Positions 8,790 to 16,331 of a stretch of 42,500 nucleotides of DNA are shown here, in pieces. Source of the stretch: an uncultured Caryophanales bacterium (GTDB lineage Bacteria > Bacillota_I > Bacilli_A > RF39 > UBA660); assembly GCA_947648915.1 (NCBI GenBank), contig CANSPQ010000010.1, positions 1 through 42,500 on the forward strand, written 5' to 3'. A program made the position numbers and the translations under genes. Position 1 is the first letter of the stretch. Each line of letters begins with the position of its first letter. The notes below the pieces were generated by a model. The model saw only the letters and a list, made by a program, of their open reading frames with translations. It made no database searches and was not told the DNA's origin.

Positions 8790-9536
8790 ATGAATGAATA
8801 TATAAATTTAACTTTAGAAAATATTGATGATGAGCATATCTGTTGTGCAATCGGAGATAAAAAACATCAAATAGGTGTTAATAGTAAAAAGGAATGGATT
8901 AAAAGTAAATTAGAAGATGGACATATTTTTAGAAAATTAAATGCTAGAGGAAAAGTATTTATTGAATATGAGCCAATAGAAACGGCTTGGGTGCCAATAA
9001 GTGGTAAGAATTATGAATATATTTATTGTTTATGGGTGGCAGGAAGTTTTAAAGGAAATGGTATTGCTAAAGATTTATTAGAATATGCAATAAATGATTC
9101 TAAAGAAAAAGGTATGAGTGGTATATGTACTTTAACTTCTAAAAAGAAAAAGCCTTTTATTGGCGAAAAAGAGTTTTTCATTCATTATGGGTTTAAAGTT
9201 GTTGATGAAATAGGCGATTATGAATTACTAACACTTCAATTTGAAACGAGCGAAACTCCTAAATTTAATGATAATGCTAGAACAATGAAAATAGATAGTG
9301 AGAAATTTACAATTTATTATAGTAATGAGTGTCCTTATGTAGAATATGAAGTTAAAGAACTAACCGAATATGCAAAAGAGAAAAATATAAAGATTAACTT
9401 CATCAAAATTGATTCTTTGGAAAAAGCAAAAAACGTACCTTGCATATTCAATAACTGGGCTAACTTTTATAAAGGTGAATTTATATCAAATACTATATTA
9501 AATGCTAATTCTTTTGAAAAGTTGATAAATAAATAA
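8790..9536 (+). CDS. GNAT N-acetyltransferase with YoaP-type C-terminal domain
   Basis: 248 residues. The N-terminal half is a GNAT fold with the acetyl-CoA loop region VAGSFKGNGIAKDLLEYA, followed by IHYGFKVVDE. The C-terminal part (from about residue 165) is a thioredoxin-like YoaP domain with YYSNECPYVEYEV and VPCIFNNWANFYKGEF. GAAGGAG precedes the ATG and overlaps the restored end of the tetR gene. With the tetR-like gene and the radical SAM gene it forms a three-gene cassette. Substrate unknown. Confidence 0.85.
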   Translation: MNEYINLTLENIDDEHICCAIGDKKHQIGVNSKKEWIKSKLEDGHIFRKLNARGKVFIEYEPIETAWVPISGKNYEYIYCLWVAGSFKGNGIAKDLLEYAINDSKEKGMSGICTLTSKKKKPFIGEKEFFIHYGFKVVDEIGDYELLTLQFETSETPKFNDNARTMKIDSEKFTIYYSNECPYVEYEVKELTEYAKEKNIKINFIKIDSLEKAKNVPCIFNNWANFYKGEFISNTILNANSFEKLINK

Positions 9537-9537
9537 A

Positions 9538-10425
9538 ATGGAGTTTATAAAAGCAAAAACAATACTTACAAAAGTAAAATATGGTATTGAGTGGTATGGC
9601 ATAGATTATAATATGAATCTATATAGAGGTTGTTCTCATAGATGTATTTATTGTGATTCACGAAGTAATTGTTACCATATAGATAATTTTGATATAGTTA
9701 GAGGAAAAGAAAATGCTTTAAATATTTTAGAACAAGAACTCTCTAAAAAACGAGAAAAAGGTGTTGTTGGAATTGGGTCTATGTCTGATACCTATAATCC
9801 ATTAGAAAGAGAATACGAACAGACACGAGGAGCATTAAAACTTATATCAAAGTATGACTTTGGTGTTTCTATTGATACTAAAAGTGATTTGATTTTGAGA
9901 GATATTGATTTGTTAAAAGAGATAAATTCAAAAAACAATGTTATTATTAAATTTACGATCACTACTCCAAATGATGAATTATCTAAAATAATTGAGCCAA
10001 ATGTATGTGTATCTTCCAAAAGATTTCAAGCAATTAAAGTATTATCTGATAATGGAATATTTGTAGGAATTATGATGAATCCTGTCTTACCCTTTATAAC
10101 TGATAATGAAAATGATATAAAAGAGTTAGTAAGACTTGCCTATCTAAATGGTGCTAAATTTATTCATACTTATATGGGTATGACTTTAAGAGAAAATCAA
10201 AGAGATTATTATTTTAATAAACTAGATCAAAACTTCAATGTTTTAAAAGAAAAATATATTAAATATTATGGTAATAAATATAATTGTATAGTGCCAAATT
10301 ATAAAAAATTATATAAAGTATTTATTGAAGAGTGTAATAAATATGGAATATTAAATGATATGAAAGATATTATTAAAGCATATAAAAAAGAAATAAAAAG
10401 CAACGAACAAATAACATTGTTTTAG
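9538..10425 (+). CDS. SPL-family radical SAM protein
   Basis: 295 residues related to the spore photoproduct lyase (SplB) family. The [4Fe-4S]/SAM motif is C32-x3-C36-x2-C39 (GCSHRCIYCD), followed by IGSMSDTYNPLE and a TIM-barrel-like body. It lacks the other features that would make it a confident photoproduct lyase, so only the family is called. The ATG follows the yoaP stop with one base between and no clear ribosome site, suggesting translational coupling. Confidence 0.85.
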   Translation: MEFIKAKTILTKVKYGIEWYGIDYNMNLYRGCSHRCIYCDSRSNCYHIDNFDIVRGKENALNILEQELSKKREKGVVGIGSMSDTYNPLEREYEQTRGALKLISKYDFGVSIDTKSDLILRDIDLLKEINSKNNVIIKFTITTPNDELSKIIEPNVCVSSKRFQAIKVLSDNGIFVGIMMNPVLPFITDNENDIKELVRLAYLNGAKFIHTYMGMTLRENQRDYYFNKLDQNFNVLKEKYIKYYGNKYNCIVPNYKKLYKVFIEECNKYGILNDMKDIIKAYKKEIKSNEQITLF

Positions 10426-10491
10426 AAAGATAAATTACAATTAATGCAACAGATCAATCAAAAATATTTATGAGTTTATTACCTATGTCAT

Positions 10492-11184
10492 TTGTACAAC
10501 GAAAGAGGAATCACCTACCCTGATATAACCGTTATCACCAATTTATGTAAAGAATTAAATATTTCAGAACACGAATTCTTTACTGCTTGTGATGATGAAG
10601 CTATGAACAAAGAAAAAAGGGAAGTAAAAAAGTATAGAACGATTAAAAAATGGTTCTTCTATATGATAAACTTTGGATATTTGATTGGAATGATTACCTG
10701 TTTTATTTGTAATTTAGTGATAGATCATAAATTGTCTTGGTTTTTAATTGTATTGCTAGGAATTTTGATTTCCTTTACTTTAACCACAGTTCCCTTTTAT
10801 CTAAAAAATAATAAGTATAGGTTTTCAAAAATTTCTCTTATTGTTACATTTTTGGTGTATTTGTTATTGTTTACGATAAATTATGCATATAATGGAAACT
10901 GGCTATTAGGGAGTTTTCTAATTGCCTCATTTGTTTTTCTATTTTTATGGATTTCTATTTTTATCTGTACATTTACTAAAATTGCTCTTTTATACAAAGT
11001 TTCTATTTGTTTGCTTATGGTATCATTTATTACCATATTTACGAATCCGGTATGTGCAAAAGTATTAGATATTCCCAACAATGATAGTAATATTTCAAAT
11101 ATTATCTGTGCTGCAGTAATGATAGCAATCGCAATCTATCTATCAATCAAACAATTTTTTCGTAAAAGAAGACTATTCATATGA
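10492..11184 (+). pseudogene. 3' fragment of an Xre-type regulator with membrane domain
   Basis: The frame begins inside an HTH_3 domain: ERGITYPDITVITNLCKELNISEHEFF is the second half of an Xre HTH (the usual KWERG...PD...L...L.IS..E), with recognition and first helices missing. After a basic linker there are about five to six hydrophobic segments. No start codon with a ribosome site is present; upstream the frame hits a stop at 10471. The missing N-terminal helices match in type the Xre piece fused to the tetR gene at 8241, suggesting one gene split by the 8.3-10.5 kb cassette. The 3' end overlaps the hydrolase gene by ATGA. Confidence 0.7.
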
Positions 11185-11804
11185 AAAACATTTTAGTACA
11201 TGGATTGGGACAAAATAGTGAGAGTTGGCATGAAGTTAGTTATAATTTAGGGAAGAATGGATTCGATACGATATGTCCTAATTTATTCGAAATCACTGTT
11301 ACTTTAGGAAATTATGAAACTATGTATCATGCTTTTTCTACTTTTTGTAATCAGCAAGAAGGGAAGCTCAATTTATGTGGTTTATCTTTAGGTGGAATAT
11401 TAATATTAGATTTTGTAAAAGAATATCCAGAAAAGGTAAACTCTATCATTTTAATTGGTACACCATATAAAATACCAAAAACTCTTTTTAAAATACAAAG
11501 TTTCCTATTTCATATCATGCCAAAAAGAACATTTGAAAAAATGGGTTATTCGAAAAAACAATTGATTGCTCTTGTTCATTCTATGGGTAAACTTGATTTT
11601 TCAAAAGATTTGGATAACATAAAATGTAAAAGTCTAATTGTATGTGGCGCTAAGGATAATGTCAATATGAAAAGTGCTAAATTATTGAATAAAAGTATAA
11701 AAAACAGTAAATTAAAAATAATATGGAATTCATCCCATGAAGTGAATAGGGATAATCCAAAGGAACTTTCCAATATAATTTATGAGTTTTGGAAAGATTA
11801 TTAA
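11181..11804 (+). CDS. alpha/beta hydrolase
   Basis: 207 residues with the compact alpha/beta-hydrolase fold. The oxyanion region is VHGLGQNSESW, the nucleophile elbow GLSLGG, the acid Asp in CGAKDN and the catalytic His in NSSHEVNRD. No signal peptide. The start overlaps the stop of the Xre fragment (ATGA), so it was presumably co-transcribed and coupled with that regulator before it was disrupted. Substrate unknown. Confidence 0.85.
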   Translation: MKNILVHGLGQNSESWHEVSYNLGKNGFDTICPNLFEITVTLGNYETMYHAFSTFCNQQEGKLNLCGLSLGGILILDFVKEYPEKVNSIILIGTPYKIPKTLFKIQSFLFHIMPKRTFEKMGYSKKQLIALVHSMGKLDFSKDLDNIKCKSLIVCGAKDNVNMKSAKLLNKSIKNSKLKIIWNSSHEVNRDNPKELSNIIYEFWKDY

Positions 11805-11838
11805 TTTTATAAATTATATTTTGAAGGGAATATGAAAA

Positions 11839-12285
11839 ATGAAAATAATCGAAGTAAAGGATAGAACAACACTACTTATAAATGAATTATTAGAAGTATG
11901 GGAAGATTCCGTAAAAGCAACACATTTATTCCTATCTAGTGAAGAAATAAAAAATATAAAAGAATATGTGCCTCAGGCATTAAAAGGAGTATCGCATTTA
12001 ATCATTATAGAAAATGAAAATCATAAACCAATTGCTTTTATGGGGATAGAAGATACAAAGTTAGAAATGTTATTTATCAAAAATAGTGAAAGGAGAAAGG
12101 GATTGGGGAAGCAATTATTAAACTATGGTATAGAAAAATATAATGTGAATGAGTTAGCGGTAAATGAACAAAATCCGTATGCACTTGGATTTTATGAACA
12201 TATGGGATTTCAAATTTATAAAAGAAGTGAATTAGATGAACAAGGGAATTCTTATCCAATTTTATATATGAGATTAGATCGATAA
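11839..12285 (+). CDS. GNAT family N-acetyltransferase
   Basis: 148 residues. The acetyl-CoA pyrophosphate-binding loop is RRKGLGKQLL; the C-terminal NEQNPYALGFYEHMGF is the usual GNAT motif B region. GAAGGGA at 11823-11829 supports ATG 11839; an ATG at 11832 is out of frame and stops quickly. It ends at a bidirectional terminator shared with the convergent cupin gene. Substrate unknown. Confidence 0.88.
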   Translation: MKIIEVKDRTTLLINELLEVWEDSVKATHLFLSSEEIKNIKEYVPQALKGVSHLIIIENENHKPIAFMGIEDTKLEMLFIKNSERRKGLGKQLLNYGIEKYNVNELAVNEQNPYALGFYEHMGFQIYKRSELDEQGNSYPILYMRLDR

Positions 12286-12296
12286 ATTAAAAATAC

Positions 12297-12332
12297 AAAA
12301 AACTTCTAAGGCTTTCCCATTAGAAGTTTTTC
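12297..12332. terminator. bidirectional terminator between GNAT and cupin genes
   Basis: AACTTCTAA (12301-12309) pairs with TTAGAAGTT (12320-12328), flanked by A and T runs that serve both strands. Confidence 0.8.
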
Positions 12333-12334
12333 TA

Positions 12335-12688
12335 TTATTTTATGATTGCATCGTTTGCAGTAAATTCTTCAAGAGAATTCTCTTTTACTTGAATACAGAT
12401 GTAAGAAATAGAATTCTCTTTAGAAGCAAAGAATTGTCTTGCACCATTTGGCGATATTTTTATAAAGTCTCCAGCAACTAAATCAATTTCATCATTATCA
12501 ATAATTGCTTTACCTGATCCAGAGAGGATATAATATATTTCTTCATTTTGTTTATGAGAATGAATAAAAGGGACACATCCTCCAGCATCAATGGTATTAT
12601 AGCTAATCTCTGCTCCGGTTAATTCTAGTTGGTCGTGTAATTCTACCCTTGGGGCATTTTCAACACTTACCTTCTTATAATTTTTCAT
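12335..12688 (-). CDS. cupin domain protein
   Basis: 117-residue single-domain cupin. Motif 1 has the metal ligands HSHKQNEEIYYILSG (His, His, Glu), motif 2 is in GDFIKISPNGARQFF. GAAGGAGG precedes the ATG. Transcribed divergently from the HxlR regulator at 12816, which probably controls it through the palindrome at 12715-12738. Substrate not predictable. Confidence 0.85.
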   Translation of the reverse strand: MKNYKKVSVENAPRVELHDQLELTGAEISYNTIDAGGCVPFIHSHKQNEEIYYILSGSGKAIIDNDEIDLVAGDFIKISPNGARQFFASKENSISYICIQVKENSLEEFTANDAIIK

Positions 12689-12714
12689 TTTAAATTCCTC
12701 CTTCTTGACTTATA

Positions 12715-12738
12715 TTTTACTATAGTATTTTAGTAAAA
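12715..12738. promoter_or_regulatory. palindromic operator candidate between cupin and hxlR genes
   Basis: TTTTACTA (12715-12722) and TAGTAAAA (12731-12738) are inverted repeats, and TACTATAGTA (12718-12727) is a perfect 10-bp palindrome. On the minus strand the site overlaps a plausible cupin promoter (TTGTTT-N16-TAAAAT). Binding by the adjacent HxlR protein is inferred. Confidence 0.55.
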
Positions 12739-12785
12739 CAAGTACGCACTTTAAAGTAACTGTGTATTTATTTTATTATGTGTAG

Positions 12786-12791
12786 TATAAT
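12786..12791 (+). promoter_or_regulatory. -10 element of the hxlR-type gene
   Basis: TATAAT about 25 bp before the start; no convincing -35 sequence at the right distance. Confidence 0.4.
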
Positions 12792-12815
12792 GAAATAAGT
12801 TGAGGAGATGAATGT

Positions 12816-13139
12816 ATGAAAAAAATGAAGGATTTACCAGAATGCCCAGTTGCCACTACAGTAACTTTAATAGGGAGCAAATGGAAGTTATTAATTATAA
12901 GAAATTTAATGAATCGGACTTGGAGGTTTAATGAACTATTGAAATCATTAGATGGTATATCTCAAAAAGTATTAACAGATAATTTAAGGCAACTAGAAGG
13001 AGATGGAATCATTTTTAGGAAAGATTATAAGACGAATCCCCCTAAGGTTGAGTATGGAATGACAGACTTAGGACTAAAATTAAGTAAAATGCTAGAAGTT
13101 ATGGCCTCATTTGGGGACTATTATAAAACGCAAGTATAA
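12816..13139 (+). CDS. HxlR-family winged-helix regulator
   Basis: 107 residues with the HxlR layout: a Cys in the N-terminal ECPVATTVTLIGSKWKLLII, the helix around RFNELLKSLDGISQKVLTDNLRQLE and the wing FRKDYKTNPPKVEYGMTDLG. In HxlR/YodB-type proteins the N-terminal Cys can sense electrophiles or oxidants; that is family knowledge, not shown here. Divergent from the cupin gene, its likely target. GAGGAGAT ribosome site. Confidence 0.92.
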   Translation: MKKMKDLPECPVATTVTLIGSKWKLLIIRNLMNRTWRFNELLKSLDGISQKVLTDNLRQLEGDGIIFRKDYKTNPPKVEYGMTDLGLKLSKMLEVMASFGDYYKTQV

Positions 13140-13162
13140 CCTGAAAAGTGAGATAAAGTATT

Positions 13163-13306
13163 GTGGAAAAGAAAAAAATAGTAAATTGGATAATTGCAAT
13201 TCTTGTTGCCCTTGTTTATTTATCGATAAGTTTTATATTTGATATTTGGACATTTTCTTGGCTCATATGGGTTGTTTATGCAGTTTTTAGATTTATATAT
13301 TTATAG
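13163..13306 (+). CDS. small membrane protein (47 aa), tentative
   Basis: A GTG-initiated frame encodes 47 residues with a KKK N terminus and two hydrophobic segments (WIIAILVALVYLSISFIF and WLIWVVYAVFRFIYL). The ribosome site is weak (AAGTGAG about 10 nt upstream). It lies between hxlR and the DUF5131 gene in the same direction. It resembles two-TM tails found on Xre-type membrane regulators, but it could be non-coding or a remnant. Confidence 0.45.
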   Translation: MEKKKIVNWIIAILVALVYLSISFIFDIWTFSWLIWVVYAVFRFIYL

Positions 13307-13323
13307 TTTAGGAGTGAGATGAT

Positions 13324-14043
13324 ATGGCAATGTGGAATCCGTGGCGAGGATGTAAGAAATGTAGTGATGGGTGTTTCCATTGCTATATCCATAAAGGTGA
13401 TGCAAAAAGAAATGTTAATACGAATGAAATAGTAAAAACAAAAGATTTTGAAAAACCAATAGAAAAATTAAAAAATGGTACATTCAAAATGAAGTCTGGA
13501 ATTGTTTATCTATGTTTTTCTACCGATTTTTTAATTGAAGATGCAGATATTTGGAGAGACGAATGCTGGAAGATGATAAAGATGCGACAAGATTGTACGT
13601 TTCTATTTTTGACAAAAAGGATTGATCGGTTTATGCGCTGTATTCCAGATGACTGGGGCGATGGATATGATAATGTTGTTGTATGTTGTACCATTGAAAA
13701 TCAAAAAAATGCGGATTATAAGCTATCTATATTGAAAGACTTACCCATTAAGCACAAATGTATTACAGCACAACCTTTATTAGAAAAAATTGATATCGAA
13801 AAATATCTTGATGGAATCGAACTTGTCGTAGTTGGTGGTGAATCGGATATCTTTGCGAGACCATTGAATTTTGATTGGGTACTCTCTATTAGAGAACAAT
13901 GTAAAAGAGCAAATGTCAATTTTGAATTTCGGCAATGTGGAACTTATTTTATAAAAGATGGAAAACAATATAGAATACAAACAAAAGATTTAATGAGGCA
14001 AGCTAAATTATCTAATATTGATTATAAGAAAATTGTGAAATGA
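13324..14043 (+). CDS. DUF5131 (phage Gp37/Gp68-type) family protein
   Basis: 239 residues with a Cys-rich N terminus (WNPWRGCKKCSDGCFHCYIHKGD; Cys10, 13, 17, 20) and the family motifs YLCFSTDF, FLFLTKRIDRF and VVVGGESD. The family resembles radical SAM proteins and is found in phages and in chromosomes; its reaction is unknown. AGGAGTGAG precedes ATG 13324. No other phage gene is nearby. Confidence 0.85.
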   Translation: MAMWNPWRGCKKCSDGCFHCYIHKGDAKRNVNTNEIVKTKDFEKPIEKLKNGTFKMKSGIVYLCFSTDFLIEDADIWRDECWKMIKMRQDCTFLFLTKRIDRFMRCIPDDWGDGYDNVVVCCTIENQKNADYKLSILKDLPIKHKCITAQPLLEKIDIEKYLDGIELVVVGGESDIFARPLNFDWVLSIREQCKRANVNFEFRQCGTYFIKDGKQYRIQTKDLMRQAKLSNIDYKKIVK

Positions 14044-14189
14044 AAATTAAATGTAGTAGGGTATTTATCTAGTGTAAAATTGTTGTTGCTTGTTACAATA
14101 GTTTATGATATCGAATAAAATGCAACTGAAAGTTGATAGTATTCAGAAGTTTTGCTACATATAATAGGTCATGAAAGGAGGAAAATCTA

Positions 14190-15107
14190 ATGAAATTCGG
14201 AGATAATTTAAGAAATTTGCGAAAATCAAAAACGCTATCACAAGAAGATCTTGCTGAGAAAGTAAATGTATCTAGGCAGAGCGTTAGTAAATGGGAAACG
14301 GGTGATGCCTATCCTGAAGTGAATAACATATTAGAGCTTTGTAAAATTTTTCATTGCCATATCAATGATCTTGTAAATGATAGTATAATTGATATAGATT
14401 CATTAGATGAAGAGACTAAAATGAGTGTAGTGAAATTTAAAAGGGAACAACAAAGTAAAGTGAAAGGTTTAAGTAAGGCAATCTCTATTATTGCTAAAAT
14501 TGGTAGAATTGCTTGTATGATTGCGATCCCAATTATAATTGCATCCATGATTATATCAGGTATTGTGATTCATAAAGTGGATATCAAAGATAATGAAATC
14601 ACATGGAATGGGAATGATATGATTTCTATTACAGAAATAGATCATAAGGTATCTTTAGCAGTTAACAATGAAGTAGTGATAGATATCACCAATCAAAATG
14701 ACATTATGAGAATGAAAGATATTTTGGAAAATCATCCAAAGGCCATGGTAATTGGTTATGTAGAAATGGGATTTTTGTTCTTAGTTGTATGTTTGATTTT
14801 CATGATTATGATACTCAAATCTTTAGAAAATTTATTTCGCAATATCAATAGTGGCGATACCCCTTTTACGCTTGAGAATGTAGGCTATATAAAGAAAATA
14901 GCATATTTGATGATTGTAGTTACAGTATTGCCAAATCTTGGTGGAGTATTGTTTGAAATCCTTTTAAAAATGGATTTGGATATTGGATTTGAATTATTTG
15001 ATTTGGTTGAAATACTATTTCTATTTAGTATTGCCTATATCTTTCAATATGGGTATGAAATACAACTAGATTCTAAGGGAAAAATGTATGGTGATGAATT
15101 TGAATAA
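14190..15107 (+). CDS. Xre-family regulator with DUF2975-like membrane domain
   Basis: 305 residues. The N-terminal 60 form an Xre HTH (KTLSQEDLAEKVNVSRQSVSKWETGDAYPEV). After a basic linker come four hydrophobic segments (around residues 108-130, 190-212, 232-252, 272-290) with an extracytoplasmic loop between the first two, resembling DUF2975. Such proteins are membrane-anchored regulators whose signal is usually unknown. AAGGAGG precedes the ATG. The 3' end overlaps the next small gene by 20 bp. Confidence 0.85.
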   Translation: MKFGDNLRNLRKSKTLSQEDLAEKVNVSRQSVSKWETGDAYPEVNNILELCKIFHCHINDLVNDSIIDIDSLDEETKMSVVKFKREQQSKVKGLSKAISIIAKIGRIACMIAIPIIIASMIISGIVIHKVDIKDNEITWNGNDMISITEIDHKVSLAVNNEVVIDITNQNDIMRMKDILENHPKAMVIGYVEMGFLFLVVCLIFMIMILKSLENLFRNINSGDTPFTLENVGYIKKIAYLMIVVTVLPNLGGVLFEILLKMDLDIGFELFDLVEILFLFSIAYIFQYGYEIQLDSKGKMYGDEFE

Positions 15108-15354
15108 AAGAGGATTCCTAAATGAACTATCCCATATTCTTTCCTATTCTGAAGATGAATGTATCATGATTCATGATATATTAGAGGATAATTTCTTTCT
15201 CAGCAAAAAAAATAAAGATAAGGTTATAAATGAACTGATTCAAAAATTAGAAATTAACCATGAAGAAGCAGTAATGGTTTATGATGTTGCAACCAAAATT
15301 GTAAATAAGGAAATAAAAGACAAGTTAAAGCATCCATTTCGAAGTAGGGATTAA
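15088..15354 (+). CDS. small helical protein, unknown function
   Basis: 88 residues, soluble, predicted mostly helical, with two similar helical units (FLNELSHILSYSEDECIMIHDILED and VINELIQKLEINHEEAVMVYDV). ATG 15088 is preferred over 15094 because AAGGGA (15075-15080) is 7 nt away. It overlaps the Xre-DUF2975 gene and should be coupled to it; a partner or modulator role is conceivable but untested. I do not recognise the family. Confidence 0.7.
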   Translation: MVMNLNKRGFLNELSHILSYSEDECIMIHDILEDNFFLSKKNKDKVINELIQKLEINHEEAVMVYDVATKIVNKEIKDKLKHPFRSRD

Positions 15355-15365
15355 TTTCATGTATT

Positions 15366-15395
15366 AGATCAACAAAAAGTTGGTCTTTATTTTTT
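15366..15395 (+). terminator. terminator after the Xre-DUF2975 unit
   Basis: AGATCAAC, A5 loop, GTTGGTCT, then TTATTTTTT. Confidence 0.8.
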
Positions 15396-15422
15396 GCATT
15401 CTTCTCGCTTTTTTTGTATAAT
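15394..15422 (+). promoter_or_regulatory. promoter of the methyltransferase gene
   Basis: TTGCAT (15394-15399), 17 bp, TATAAT (15417-15422). This shows that the in-frame TTG at 15394 is a -35 box, not a start codon. Confidence 0.7.
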
Positions 15423-15438
15423 TGAATTGGTGAAGCGT

Positions 15439-16308
15439 ATGCGGTTAAGTAATGAGTGGAAATGTTATCAAATTATAGATGCTGGAAATGGCGAGAAATT
15501 GGAAAGCTGGAATGGGATTATTTTAAGAAGACCAGATCCGCAAGCAATTTGGCCAATCGAAAATAATACAAATTGGAATCACCTAGATGGTTTTTATCAT
15601 CGTAGTTCCAAAGGTGGTGGAGAGTGGGAATTCCGTAAAAAACTACCAGAATATTGGACAGTTGATTACAAAAATTTAACCTTTAAAGTATCTCCCACTA
15701 ATTTTAAACATACAGGGTTATTTCCAGAACAGGCTGTCAATTGGGATTACATGATAGAAAAAATTCAAAATAGCAATCGTCCCATTAAAGTTCTTAATTT
15801 ATTTGCTTATACTGGTGGAGCAACCATGGCTTGTGCTTCTGCAGGAGCAAGCGAAGTTGTGCATGTCGATGCTTCGAAGGGTATGACTGAATGGGCAAAA
15901 GAAAATATGAGATTATCTCATTTGGAAGACAAAAAAATTCGCTTTATTGTAGATGACTGTTTAAAGTTTGTAGAAAGAGAAGCAAGAAGAGGAAACAAGT
16001 ATGATGTCATTATTATGGATCCCCCTTCTTATGGGCGTGGTCCTAATGGAGAAGTATGGAAATTTGAGCGTAGCATTTTTGAACTCATTCAGGCTTGTAT
16101 GAAAATATTAAGTGATGCACCTTTGTTTTTTCTAATCAATTCTTATACGACAGGTATTTCTTCTACTGTACTTGAAAATATTTTAAAAACGACAATTTTA
16201 AAAAAGTATCCGAATGGACAAGTAGAAGCAGGAGAAGTGGGACTTCCAATTCAAACCAATTCTCTTATTTTACCTTGTGGTATCTATGGTAGATGGGAAA
16301 GCAATTAA
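15439..16308 (+). CDS. class I SAM-dependent methyltransferase, RlmI-like
   Basis: 289 residues. ATG 15439 is downstream of the promoter and has GGTGAAG as ribosome site. The SAM-binding motif I is NLFAYTGGAT, the acidic position VDASKGM, and the catalytic DPPSYGRGPNG is the Asp-Pro-Pro-Ser/Tyr motif of nucleic acid base methyltransferases. The C-terminal half matches the SAM domain of 23S rRNA m5C/m2G enzymes such as RlmI/RlmL; it lacks a recognisable PUA domain. The rRNA target is inferred. Confidence 0.82.
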   Translation: MRLSNEWKCYQIIDAGNGEKLESWNGIILRRPDPQAIWPIENNTNWNHLDGFYHRSSKGGGEWEFRKKLPEYWTVDYKNLTFKVSPTNFKHTGLFPEQAVNWDYMIEKIQNSNRPIKVLNLFAYTGGATMACASAGASEVVHVDASKGMTEWAKENMRLSHLEDKKIRFIVDDCLKFVEREARRGNKYDVIIMDPPSYGRGPNGEVWKFERSIFELIQACMKILSDAPLFFLINSYTTGISSTVLENILKTTILKKYPNGQVEAGEVGLPIQTNSLILPCGIYGRWESN

Positions 16309-16331
16309 AAAAACGTAATTACACGTTTTTT
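16308..16331. terminator. bidirectional terminator overlapping two convergent gene ends
   Basis: AAAAAACGT (16308-16316) pairs with ACGTTTTTT (16323-16331). The hairpin spans the stop of the methyltransferase and the last codons of the minus-strand beta-helix gene. Confidence 0.8.

Noticed and set aside
13324-14043. Prophage remnant, suggested by the Gp37/Gp68-type protein
   Set aside because: No other phage gene, integrase or attachment site is nearby; the family is also common in chromosomes.
14043-14189. SigA promoter before the Xre-DUF2975 gene
   Set aside because: A TATAAT at 14160-14165 has no -35 at the right distance (TTGATA is 21 bp away), so it was not listed.
15394-15438. TTG start for the methyltransferase
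   Set aside because: That TTG is the -35 box of a TTGCAT-N17-TATAAT promoter; ATG 15439 has a ribosome site.
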